Below are positions 1-12,074 of a DNA stretch of 64,000 bases, piece by piece. The notes beneath the pieces are model-generated. The model was given only the letters and a program-made list of their open reading frames with translations. It had not been told where the DNA came from and searched no databases. Within the stretch, counting starts at the first letter, position 1. Each line of letters starts with the position of its first letter. The stretch is from NCBI RefSeq assembly GCF_000006565.2, contig NC_031479.1:4986289-5050288 (forward strand), written 5' to 3'. The position numbers and the translations under genes were made by a program. This DNA is from Toxoplasma gondii ME49. Its lineage: Eukaryota > Apicomplexa > Conoidasida > Eucoccidiorida > Sarcocystidae.

Positions 1-1639
1 CCGTTCCGGCGTCTGTGCGTCTTTCTCGTATCTCCACTTTGACTCCTTCTCCTCGCTCGCCTCGCGTCAAGTCCTCTTCTCTTTCGCGGACTCCTTGTTC
101 TCTCTCCCGGAAGCTGTGACGCCTTCGAGGCGGCCGGAATTCCCCCGCTGTCGCGAGGTCGATGCGAGCAAGCAGGGCTTGCTCGTAGCCTCTTCTCTCT
201 TCTCTGTGGTCAGCGCCGCCGCCTCGCGAGGCGAAGGAAGACGAAGGGCGTCTGAGCGCAAGAGAAGATCCAGAAGAAGCGTTTGCCTTCCGCTCTTCCC
301 CTTGACAGTGCGACCGCCTGCGTGTCCAGAAGCGCGTCGCACTCGAGTTGTGCAAATCGGACTCCCCACTTCCCTTGTGGGAGACTCTCTGCAACGCAAA
401 ATGCCCTGCGCTGTTGGCCCGACTCTCGAAGAAGGGAGAAACGGAGGAAACGCACGAGAGGAGACCCGAGGGGCATGAGTCTGTCGCGCCCTCCAGAAAG
501 GAGCTTCCGCGGCTCGTTGGCGGCTGCGCTGTCGAGACAGCCGAAGTTCGAATGCTCAGACGCGAAGGTGTTCGCAGAAATGCCTGGAGAAGAAACGGAG
601 GCAAAATCGTTGACTCGCTGGAGGAAGCAGCAGAAGGCGACCGGCGATAAGCAGAAGACGTGACGGGATGTGCAGACACCCCAGACACCCGCTCGCGGAC
701 GCCTTGTGGAAGGCTCCAAAAGGCGCCCTCTCTCGCTGCTTCTCTCTCTTCTCTCCAGGGTCGCGACGCAGCGCCAGAGTTGAGAGGCAGCGAAGCCGAG
801 AGACGGGAGGACTGAGCAGACGGAAGAAGAAGAGAGGGAGGAAACGAAGAAGAAAACGAGTAGGATCGACCCCGGAAAAACATGTTTGTCTGACGACAGT
901 CATGCGTCAAATCCAAAGGCTGAGATGCACGAAGCGCACGCGAGACGCCACTTGCTCTTGAGGGAAGTGACGAGGAAGAGAGAGAGACCAAGGAAGTTTG
1001 CGGGTCGAGGAAGCGGTTCTCGAGGCGGAGAAGGTCCAGCTGCTCTTTCTGCACGAATTTGGAGAGGGCCTGGACGTGTTGAAGCCTCTCTTCGCATTTG
1101 CTGCTTTCCTGATCGCAACCAAAATACACAAAAACGAACAAAGGGAACCGCAGGTGCTCAGGGACGCCTCAGACGTTAAATTGGAGAGGAAGATTGACTC
1201 TGCCGTAAACCCGCTAGAACGCAATCATGCGTGTGTGACGGTTCACATCCGAGCGGTGGTGAATTGACTATAACTCCAGACATAAAGTTCTCGAATGCAG
1301 TACCCGATACACACGACCGGGGTGTCCATTCACGCTTGGATGTGCGTTTCAGCTCGATATCTAGGAGTATGGCGACAATTCACGTACTCAAGTGACGCAG
1401 CACAAATCAAGAGCGGATCCAATTTTTTTCCTTTGCTGCTTCTTCTTGAGAGACACTAACGAGTCGAAGACTGAAGGTCTTCACTTTTTCAGTTCTACAG
1501 AAACGCCCTTTAGTGCTAAACATGCAGGATTAATATTTATTAATATGTATGGCGTTGTTTATTACACTTTTATTCGGTCACATGAAGTAATAGATCTTAT
1601 ACGCACATATATAATATATATACATGTAAATAGGAGTAT
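1..1639. other. No gene recognised; probable 3' flank of the coiled-coil gene
   Basis: Positions 1 to about 1,260 are GC-rich and open in several frames, but no frame begins with a plausible ATG or shows a recognisable domain, and I could not pair splice sites into a convincing exon. It may be untranslated sequence of a neighbour outside the window. Positions 1,270 to 1,639 turn AT-rich, with TTTATT words around 1,533, 1,557 and 1,635. On the minus strand these read AATAAA, so this part probably holds the 3' UTR and polyadenylation region of the minus-strand gene that stops at 1,640. Confidence 0.4.
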
Positions 1640-3933
1640 TTATTGGGGAATTTCTCTCTGAACTCTCTTCACCTGCTCGGCCTGCATCGCGCGTAGCTCT
1701 GCCTGGGCACGTGCCTCGACTGCCTCTGCATGCAGGCGTTTGATTTCTGCTTCTTTTCTCTGCACTTGGACAAGACGCGTCAGGTTTTTCTGCCCTTCCT
1801 CCTCAACCACTTGCCGTCGACGATCCAGGTCCTCTTGCAGCAGGCTGATTTCTTGTTTCGTCTGCTGCAACTGTCGCCGCTCCTGCTCAGCAGCCTCCAA
1901 GTCGCGGAGAGCGAGCTTCCTGCGTAGCGAAAAGGCGCGAAGCTTCTCCAGGTCTTCTTGTTCACTCATTCATGTCCTTGCTCAGTATTCTACGATACCA
2001 ACAAGATGGATCTAGAAGTACTAGTTTTGAGACTTTTAGTGATATTCAAGTCCTACTTCAAAAGACCATTTCCACTCGTAGTGTTTTCTCCCCAGAAAAA
2101 AGCTTACAAAAAAATGCCTTCGTAACACGCCAGTCTCAGAGACGAGTCCTCTCCGAAACAAAGTGGACAAACACTCTCCACAAAACCCCCACAAACCTAC
2201 GCTGCAGACTCACACGAGAAAAACGAAAGCGGGAGTGCGTTGCTGTTCCCCCGCTTTTAAAGCTGAATCTCGTCCCTGGAGACACCACATCCTGGCGAGC
2301 AGGTAAACGCTTGGGGAGGAGAGAAAGAAGGAATCAAACACGACCGCGTGGACGAAAGTGACGGTAAGGGAACAGTGTCACCTGTTTTCACAAACGTCTT
2401 CTTTTCGGGGAGAGGGAAGGAGAGAATCGACCAATTAAGAAGAAGATGGAGGAAAGGGTCGAAGCCTCACCTCTCGGTGAATACTTCTCCTTCAACTTCC
2501 CTGAGACGCGCTGCTGCTCGAGCGCGTGTTTCCTCGACTCCTCGCGTTGCAGCATCGACAGCCCGCTGCTGACTTTCTAGTCGCCTTTGCGCAATTTCAA
2601 GTCTGTGTTCGCGCTGAATGGGAACGCGCAGGGAGGTAGGAGAGCCGGAGCGAGTGCTTGTGCACACAGTGCAATGTTAGGCGTCTAGCGATCTGGTAAC
2701 AAGCCTGTTCTGGAGACTATGGTCTCCGAGGTGGGCTCCTTGACTGGGGCTTCCACGTCTGTTTGTGTGTTGTGTTTTCCGCATCCCTTTGTTGAGTGCA
2801 GAAGTGAACGAAGAGGAAAAGGAACAGAAAGTGCCACGCTCAGAAGCAGGCGCGTTTCGATGAGGGGAGGCGCAACCCGTCGCAGTGGATGGCCGGGTGC
2901 GACCGAGGAGAAATAAAAACGATGAGTGGAGACAAGACGGAACGACGAACCGGCGACGAGCTTTGATAGACGTGCAGACTCGAGAGACGCCACCGCCTGT
3001 GCAGATCGTTCGACCACAGGTGCTCGAGAGAATCGAAGAGAAGACGGGAGGCCTACACGAAGAGGAAGCAGCAGTCCGACTGTCTTCCGGGGGAACAATC
3101 GATGCAGGCAGGAAGCGCAGCGAGAGGTTGTAAAAGCGAGACGGAGGTCGAGACAGGGATGACAGCAACAACGCATGCGGAGAAAGGAGAAGCAGGAACG
3201 AAAAAACGAGATCCGTCTGTGAAAGCCTCACTTCTTTCAGCTCAAATTCCTTGGCTTGAGTCTTCCTCATGAGGTCACGCTTCTCGTCATCGACGGCTGT
3301 CCGCAGCTCCTCAAACGCTCTTCTCTGTTGCTCTTCCGCGCCCTTGAGTGTGAGCTGCAGTTGCCGCAACGCTGCGTGGTCTGCGTCTAGCCTAAGAAAA
3401 GGGGGGGAGGAACGAAAAACAAATCTGCGAATCGAACGCACGATTCTTGAGGCTGGCATCGAAAAGCACGTATTCTTCGACTGTGCTTCTCCCTCTGCTG
3501 CAGCTCCTTCTCAAAGGAATGTATGCTCCGTCGAAGAGAAGAGGAAACGGAACGGAACATATTTAGATGGAGAAGAACCCAAAAGGGTAGGACGCAAGAA
3601 CAAGTGAGACACGATAACTATCAAGAAGCGGTGAAGTGGGTTGAAGTCCACATTCGCTTTGCTCTCCACCCCTGGGATCTTGGCAAGTGTGACAAGACGG
3701 TCACCTTTCTCTCTCCTTCCTATTCCGGTCTTCGCTCTCTTTCTGCTGTCTCTGAAAATCGGCTAACAGGGCGACAAGAGCCCCGTGCTGTTCGGCTGTC
3801 TGCCTCTGCTGCGTCTTTAACTCGTCCTCCATCGCCTTCATCGTTGCCTCCCGTTCTGCTCGCTGATAAAGCAAACGAGAGTTCAAGAAGGAACAGAAAA
3901 CACCATCTCGAAACACACAGGAGCACTCTGACA

Positions 3934-3969
<36 letters not shown>

Positions 3970-6900
3970 TATCAATATATATATATATATGCACAAACAT
4001 GTAACGAAAGCCACCACTCCCGATCCAGAGTGCACGTCAAAATGTGTGGAGACATCTCCTCATATTCCCGCGTTGTTGCACGGCTTCCACATGCACCTAT
4101 GCAAACATTTTTTATTTGGATCTGCGCCTGTACATGGATCATTCTGGAATCCGGCGCTTGTTCTCACTTCTCCGGACAGAGCAACAGTAATGCGCACAGC
4201 CACTACGCATGGGGGTACAAATCTAACCATGTATAAAAAGACAAATACACTTATAAGCGTGTTTTCTGGTTTCATGTCATATATATATATATATATATAC
4301 TCATAGGTTTCTTTGGTGTGTTCATGCGGTATATATTTTATATATACCTCCACTCTGAGGGGCTTTTGGTGAGTTTGTGTCACATTTGTAAAGATAAGTG
4401 ATTGTGCACATACTTGGAAATCAAGTTCTTGCTTGCCATGGGTAGACTCTTGGGCAAGGCGTTCCGAAATTAACTTGATGGACTCTGCTGAAGATTCTAC
4501 GTGACGAAGAAGAGTGCAGATGTCTCTCTGAGATGTTGCCTAGAGAAAATTTTAAGGGTCTCACCGCAGAGAAACCAAACCTCAGAAGATCCTCTCAGTC
4601 CCGTTTGCTTCAGTGTTTTTGTTCTTCTCGCCTCATTTCCGTACATCTGGGTGCGGGCGTGTCGTTTTCACTTTTTTCCCTCTGCCCCTTGCGTGGATTC
4701 CCCTCATTTCGCGTCGTATCGCCTTGTGTCGATCATGCTGACGTTAGGCTGCCTTGATTTGTCTCCTTCCTTTATTCTGTTTTATAAGTTCTCTCTGTTT
4801 TGCTCTTCCTGTCTATTTCTTCTTCTCTCCCTGCAGCTCTCATTCGTTCGTACCCTAGCACCCTTTCCTTTTCTCTCTCCATCGTCGATCCCTTTGTTCC
4901 CCTACAAGCCTCCCCTCCCGGAATGTCGGTCCGTGAAAACCATCTGGTTTCTTCTCGTCGTATTCTCCCCTCTTCTGTTCTTCTCTTTTCCTTGTCGCCG
5001 TGAGGTTTCCCTCACCTGCTGCCGCACTCGAGCGAGGTCTTCCTCGTGACTCTTTTTCAGCGCCTCCATCTCCCGCTTCATCTTTTTCTCTATCTCCTTC
5101 ACCGCGATTTCTCGCTTTTTCTCTCCGTCTTCCACGGCCTTTTCAACTTCCCTTCGCTTCTTCTTCTCCTCTTCCTCCAATAGACTCGTCATTTGTTTTT
5201 CGATTCGCTTGCGCTCGTTTTCCTGTTCTTCCTCCAGCGTGTGCAGTGCTGTCGCAAACCGGCGGCTCTCGCTTTCCCGGTGTGACTCCAGGCTAACCAA
5301 CAGAAAAACGGAGACGAATGACGAGACACAAATTCAGAGATGCTCAAGGGAATGACACCGAAACGTAGATCCGAACCACACACGCAAGAAGCGTCACTGC
5401 AGGTCGGGTCGCGTGTCCGGCACAGACGACTTAGAGAGAACAGTTTCAGAGGCAACAGGAATGGGAAAGCGAAAGACCAGATTCGCATCGAGCAAAGCAC
5501 AGACAACAGAGTACGGGATGCCCTTTCCGCGCTCGAGCGTTCTTTCTCGCGGGTCATTGATGTGTTCGTCTCTGACGACGATCCTCTTCCCGGAACGGCA
5601 CGCCGTGCGTCCAACTAACCGACTTTCGTTCCCCTTCCATCGGCTTCTCAAGCTTCGCTTTCGGCTACTCTCCCCTCTTAGGGCCACTGTTTTTGCTCGT
5701 GTATCTTCCTTCTTCTCCTTTGGCCTCGTACCGAGAAACTTCGTCTTGAAGGCTCCGATTTTGGATCTCCAGCCGATTCTTCTCGCCTTCCCACTGAGCC
5801 CTCTCAGCTGCCAACGATCGTTTGCTGGTCGCCTCAGAGGCTCTCAACTCAGACTGAAGGCGCTGCTGGAGCAGCTGCTTCTCCAGATGAAGTTTCCTGT
5901 TCTCGGCTCTGGTTTATGCACAGCATAGCCTCACGCTAAAACCAGCACTGTCGTTATTTTGGTTTTTGTATCCGGACGACCTAAGTGCATTTCATTCACT
6001 CCAGCATCAGAAAGCTGAGAAATCTCGTAGGTTCACACCGGGCACAGAGTGATGATGCCCACAATGATATCGAAGATGAGGTAGGACGGAAAGCAGATGA
6101 AGGACTGTCTCAGAAGCAAACGAAAAGAGAGAGAATCTGGACAGGAACCAGAAAGGGACGAGAGGGATCGTCAAGTCTGGAAATAATCCAAACCCGAAGA
6201 GGAAGGTGGAGCGAGATGCGCACGGCGACTAGGAAGTGACACGGAAACACAGAAAGAAAGACCGCTAAGAGTCAAACTATTGACATGTGCCTGGCAGCAC
6301 TGTTTCGCAGTTTCGTTATCGGTGAACAGACTGTCTTCAGGCGAGTCAATTCCCTCTATGCCACGAAGGCGGTAACATTTAGACTTGTGGCTAAAGCTTT
6401 CGATTCGAAGGAAACAAGAGACTCCTGACAAAGGGAACCGCAACGCCACCGGCTCTTCAACATCACGAGCATCTTGACACTTTTCTTCTTCAAGTGCGTC
6501 TCCTGTAAAGCCCCTGTTACGTCTAGAGTGTTGTCTCGCTTCACCTCCCAGCTGTGACGGTCGATTTCAGACGCTTTACACCATCACGTGCCATTTTTGC
6601 TCCTGAATTCTCCCCACTCTGTGGTCGTCGCTTGTCTCTTGTTTCCACGCCGTTACGCTTTTTTCCCTCACCTCAGATGTTCAATTTGCAGGTCCTTTGA
6701 GGTTTCCCGGTCTACCACAGCAGCGGCGGCGTCTGCGGCTGCGGCGGCGGCGGCCTCAGCAGCGGCTGCCCCGCGAGCGGCTTCAGCGGCTGCAGCTGCA
6801 GCGACACTCGAGATTTCGCCAGTATCGCTGTTTGCATTTGAGACACTCTGCTTAAGATCGTCGAGCCGGTCACTTCCTTCAGTCCTTCGTTCCTCTTCGC

Positions 6901-9900
6901 GACTCAAAGGCACAGGCGACGCCTTCGCGCACACATTTGCAGACCGCGCTCTGTGGCCGCTGCCGGTCGTAGCAGACAGGGCGACAGACGGGTGGCTGCT
7001 AGTGGAGAGAGCGTGTCTCTCTTTTTGCTGGCGGGGAATGGAAGAACGAGAGAGAGTCTGGAAGACAGACGCGGAAGAACGGACGACGACTTCGCCCTCT
7101 TCCAGGTTGTTGCGTGCGAGTGGAGTCTCGCCGCTTTTGGGTTGCTTCCGGGCGTCTTTTCGCAAGGAAACCTCGCCACAGTCTGCATCTTTGGGTTCGC
7201 AACAGAGAGACGATTTGCTCCCCATAGCTCCAAGGAGAGGCCGAGGTGACGCCGGCTGCCGCGAGGCGGATCCGAAGTTGCCAGACACAGAAGAAGAAAG
7301 GGAATTGCGAGACCTGGCCGACGTCGCCGCCGGAGGAGAGGGCGATTTCTTCAAGTCCCGCGGCGAAACACCGAGGGAGGAAGAGGACTGAGGCTGCGGA
7401 AGACCGAGGGAGAGAATCGCGTCTAGTTCCGAATCTCCGTCAGTCAAAGCAGAGAGGAGCGACACCTGCTGCATGCTGTTCGCCCGGCTTGCCTGGGTAC
7501 AGGAGGGAAAAGGAGAAAGTCGGAAAAGGGCCGCTTAAGAACGATGCAGGACGACATCGAAACCAGCGTGGTGTCAACAAGCCAGGAGGCACCAACCTTG
7601 CAGGTCAGCGCGAGGGAGGAAACGAAGAAGTAGTCTGAACGACAGTTGACATTCCTTCTTCCTCTGTGAAGGCATAGCCCCGCGAAGCGAGCAAACGATG
7701 AAGCAGATTGGCAGAAGAACGCTGTTGTGTAGAAGACGTTTCCAGAACATACAGAAGGTTCCGATAAAACGTTCAGGTGGCATGAACTGACGGAGAGTGA
7801 AACGGTGGCTCGAAACACCACCGATGGCTTTGTAAAGCAAAGGAGTTGCCAGCAACAGGAATGAAAGCAACCTTTTGGTTCACAGAAACGTTTCCAGAAG
7901 ACAACTTCCATTGGAAAACGGCTTCATTCTCGAGCATTGCCGTGCACACAGTGTCTGCGGGTGGAACGAGGTGGATCAAGCGTTGGCAGAGACACTCGGG
8001 GAGACTGCTGGCATTACCTGTCTCCTGACTGAGCAACTGCTAGAACCCGAGCGGCAGGTTCTACCGCCGCGTCCGCTTTGCGTGTCTAGTGTCCTGTTAT
8101 CTTCCTTGCCTGCTCCAACCGGAGCTAGTTGTGGTGAGGGAATACCACGCGAGGAGGCAAACTGTGAGGAAGAATCCCTGGAAATCTCTTGAGGTGAAGA
8201 CCTTCCCTGAGCGGTGAAGATGACAGGATACAGATAAGGCCGGAGGGAAAACAGAAGCAGTGACAGTCGAACTCGCGTTTCAACTGAAACAAACAAACGC
8301 GGGAAAAGTCAAACAAGGGATTCCAGCCGACAGGACAGCTGGTGAGCTTTGAACGACCGAGCCGATTAAAGAGTAGTCCTGTGGTGCTGTCGAATGCCTC
8401 TTGTCAGCGGCAGTGTACAATTTACCAAGCCTTCATCACGGACTGGGAATCTGTTGGTATTGGTCTAAAGTCGTTCGGTGGATGACCACAACTCCTGGAG
8501 AGTTCTGTTTCACAAGTACATCCAATTCTCTTCAGAGGTAGGAATGAGTGCCACTCAAAGAGCGTCTCGTGCTCATGATAGCCCCCAAACACATTACCGC
8601 TACGAAGACACAGCCGCAACTCGACAACTCACGGGGAAGCGCCTTGCGAGCTCAAAGCTCAACTACAAAAACAAGAAAAGACGGAGAAGGGAGATTTTGT
8701 GAAGCACGTTCAACCGTCTTACTGTCGAGGAGCGTTTGGGCTCTTTCGGTCCCGAAACTTGGCCTTGAGCAAGGGGCGTGACTGACGGGTGACAGAAACA
8801 CGCAATGAAGGAAGACAGAGCAAATTAGACACGAAATAGAGAGAAAACTCACAGCGGACTCGTCAAAATCCAGTCATGCCACTAGAAGTGGCAGAAATCC
8901 AGCGGCGCTTATCAGCGGGAGCGCAGAGGCTAAACGGTTGACAAGAGCGACAAACAAAACTGATTTAAAAAAACACATGGTGCCTTCAGGGAGGTTTATG
9001 AAGGAACGCTCCACGTGAAGGTGCCCGTACCTTGGAACAGCACGATATCAGAGTGCCAAGGAATAGAATATCGCGCTAGTACTTGGGAAACGGCTTTCAA
9101 ACCCACAATAGAAATTTACACAAAGAAACTGCCACATCATCCCTGGACAACGCTAGATATGACTACCGTAAGTGCAGAATACACCGTCCCCGCAACGGAT
9201 TTTTCTCTTACACAGTTGGTGGTGCGGAGCGTCGAAAGACTCTTTGGAATCAGCACTCTTCCTGGAGGACTTTTGTGCTGCCTCCACCAGACTTCCTGTC
9301 AAGAGACCTGCCGTGGCTGTTGACCTGTTCCCTCGTGTGCGTTCGGTGTTTCGACTTTGAGTTGTGGCCTCGAAACTGTGACTTTTTCTCCCTTCCGGGA
9401 GAAGAAGCGCGAGGTCCTCGTCATTGAAGCCGTTGGCTGTGGCCGTGTCTTCCGTCCTGCCGCCTTCTCGAGAAGTGGACGGCATCTGCTGCAATGTGGA
9501 AGTGGCCGACGTGTTGGAATTTTTCTCGTCTGCTCGCGGCGGCACCGGGGAGGAGGGACAACTGTTCTTCCGTGGAGATACCGGAGGATCTTCAGCATGT
9601 GACTGCCGTGAACCAAGAGGAGACTTCATGCCCACACTGACGTTGGCGAGAAGCGATTGCGACGAGCTCGAGGACAGAAGGCCGGCCGTGTTTGCTGTTG
9701 CTGCGGGGGGCCGACCGACAGCGGTCCGAGGGCTCTGAACGGAGGATAGAGGTAACGGAGTGCTTGTGGAAAGCTTCAAAGATACTGAACTGGATGCGTC
9801 GTGGTTGGGGGAAGACGACGATTGTAGAGCCGATGGAGCTAACTGCGTGCTCAACCGCCCTGCTGCCGATCGCGCTGGCGTCCCCGGTTTTTTCCCAGGA

Positions 9901-12074
9901 AGAATATCGGTGAGATCCTGGAGAAGGTCATCAACGTCAATACGATCTTCAGACGCCTGAGCAAAAACACCTTTGTGAGGAGACACAGGGTAACCTGTTG
10001 CTCCCAAAAGAATTTGCACAGCTACACCAATATGTTGCACATGCCTACAGCCTTCCGGTCCTTTACGCCAGTTCCGTTTCGGTTGCGCAACTCGGGACCA
10101 TCTGTGATGCCGTTAACATGCTCGCTAAACTGGAAAAGTGAGAGTCAACTGCTCTATCCAGCTCGACTACAGGTGCACTGAATGGTTCTGGATCAACAAG
10201 CTGAATACGTGTGCGACTGTATATTGTACAAAGCGGAACGTGGATTCACGCCATGTGGCACAGAACATCAAAACCCACCACATGAGAAGAGTGGCAAAGG
10301 AATATATAACGGTCCTTGCTTTCTTGTGCCACTTGCGTAACTATAGCTTCCAACTGTCGTTGGTTCCCTCCCGCAACCCTTCTACAATCAGGTCCTCATT
10401 GTGAAAAAACAGGTCCCTGCAACATGAAAGCGGAGCATCCCCTACGTAACGACGACATAGAGGTTGACTGTGACCAGTTGACAAACCAGACAGACGAACA
10501 AAAACAATATCGCCATTTTGGCGGTGGCATCAATGGCAAAAAGCAATTTTGATTCAGCCGCTACTCATACTAACGAACAAGAACAATACGGCAATTTGGC
10601 AAGTTTCCCCACTTACACGTGCATATTCGCAAAGAGCGTTCTCGTCAATGTAACATATTTTCTCATTGTGCAATAGCTGCTGCTGTTCCCTCGGTAACCA
10701 TAAGCTCTCTACGTCCTGGTGGTTTTCACAGCCTCCTCACTTTTGGTGCAAGCAGATGTCGTACCTCTTTGCAGTGGCCTGACTCGCGTAAGCTGCGGAA
10801 GTTTTCTACTTGCTGTGTCTTTTGCTCTCCTCGCAACTGCACAGACACATTGAAAATGAATATACGTTATCTCCCTTTCGGGCTCTTGGAGGGTGAGACG
10901 GATATGCCTGTCACCCTCAATGGCGTCAAAGAGAAACGTGTTTCTGTACGCCGTCAGTATATGCGTTTCACCAACTCCGCGTTACCGCAAGCGGACAAAA
11001 CGGCGCAATACTGTAGAATGGATTTCCCGAAGTATGTGCGACTTTCTGTGGCATCTCGAATGGATCGTGGCAAGCCCATTTTCCCTACTGCCACTAGAGA
11101 AGCAGCGAGGTCTTACGCCATTCATGGTTGTTGTTTCGCTCGCAAAAAACACATTGCTTTCAGCGGTCTTTGGCCGAGACAGCGTACCTGCACACGCGAA
11201 CAAAATATGGTGCAGACCAGCGTGTGCTCTTGCTTTTCTGCATACTGCACGGTAAGAGCTTTCAGCAGGCAGTAGATTGACAAGCTGGGTGAAGCTGGAA
11301 CAAGTATCTTACTTCGGAGTTTGGAACCGCTTTCGACATTCAGATTTTCTGCCTCAGCCAGGCCAGAGATGGCGCTCGTCTACGAAGCAAGGAATTTACA
11401 AACACATGGTATAAAAATGACGACTATCCAGTTTTTTCGGTAAGAGATTGCCATTCAGAATGAGAATAAGGGTGACGGTCTGTACCAATGAGTATGGTGA
11501 GCAACTGAGTTGATGTGTGGATCCTTTCTTGTAGAATCGAAAGGGTAAAGTAAAGTCTTTGTTGGCCGTTCACTCGTAGATGGGGTGGTCAACGCATCGG
11601 GGGTCACCACGCAACTTTCGTATCCATCTCCCAGCGACACAATCAGATTCCTCCACACTAAAAGTGATACAGAGATCGTACGAAGACCTTGGTCCTCGTT
11701 GTAAGTATGCGGCGAGTGGGGGAACAACTTCAGGCGAGGGTGGCGTGCGTTTTCTCGACCATGACACGGTGTGCAGATCCTGGTGACGAAAAACGTCTGA
11801 TATTCCAACACCTGAGTTTCTCTTTTGTATTCACCACAGAGAGTACTCTGTTTCTGGCGCTATCGATGATTTTCTCTAGCGACAACTACTGGTTCAAGTT
11901 TGTGTCGCTCAACCACTCATCGAATACTGCGACGGTTACATTGACAGTCTAACCCACCAAAGGAGAAGGGCTCCCTTCCGTAGCCAATTTTGCACTTCTC
12001 AGCCTTGCGCTGGCAGTTCGTCGGAGATTACTATTAGGGGTGCTAGTGGAGAGCAGGGCGTCCAAGGCATCTCC
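1640..12074 (-). CDS. Coiled-coil protein, 5' end not found (at least 11 exons)
   Basis: The exons that keep phase throughout are 12074-11958, 9956-9212, 8763-8723, 8206-8018, 7492-6672, 5908-5669, 5292-5016, 3862-3705, 3391-3232, 2613-2471 and 1964-1640 (stop). They total 3,216 nt, or 1,071 residues. The N-terminal third is Ser/Pro-rich and low in complexity, with an acidic motif DVDDLLQDLTDILPGKKPG at the start of exon 9956-9212. An alanine-rich run sits near 6716-6805. From about 6,700 to the stop the protein is almost pure charged coiled coil rich in Glu, Lys, Arg and Gln. Such proteins usually act as scaffolds, often at centrosomes or the cytoskeleton. The order of an acidic Leu/Asp motif, a disordered region and a C-terminal coil weakly recalls FBF1-type basal-body proteins, but I cannot assign the family. 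Weak points are the donor at 5668 (GTAGCC), the acceptor at 1965 and the missing first exon. The start is unknown. Confidence 0.72.
3937..3990. repeat. AT microsatellite (two tracts) in intron
   Basis: Uninterrupted AT dinucleotides run from about 3937 to 3966 and again from about 3975 to 3990. They lie in the intron between exons 5292-5016 and 3862-3705 of the coiled-coil gene. Confidence 0.9.
4279..4299. repeat. AT microsatellite in intron
   Basis: An AT dinucleotide run in the same 1.15-kb intron as the tracts near 3,950. It is followed at about 4,331 by a shorter TATATATTTTATATATA stretch. Confidence 0.85.
10494..10600. repeat. Imperfect direct repeat of about 28 bp inside a 2-kb intron
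   Basis: Positions 10494-10522 and 10573-10600 share the pattern ACGAACAAnAACAATA, then CGCCATTTTGGC in the first copy and CGGCAATTTGGC in the second. Copy starts are 79 bp apart. The pair sits in the 2,001-nt intron between exons 12074-11958 and 9956-9212. No function is evident. Confidence 0.6.

Noticed and set aside
1530..1660. AT-rich hydrophobic frame resembling a mitochondrial DNA insertion
   Set aside because: Nuclear copies of mitochondrial genes are common in Toxoplasma, but I could not match this stretch to cytochrome b or cytochrome oxidase, so it is treated as 3' flank.
10619..11275. 218-codon plus-strand open frame in an intron
   Set aside because: It begins with GTG, has no domain, and lies within an intron of the opposite-strand coiled-coil gene.
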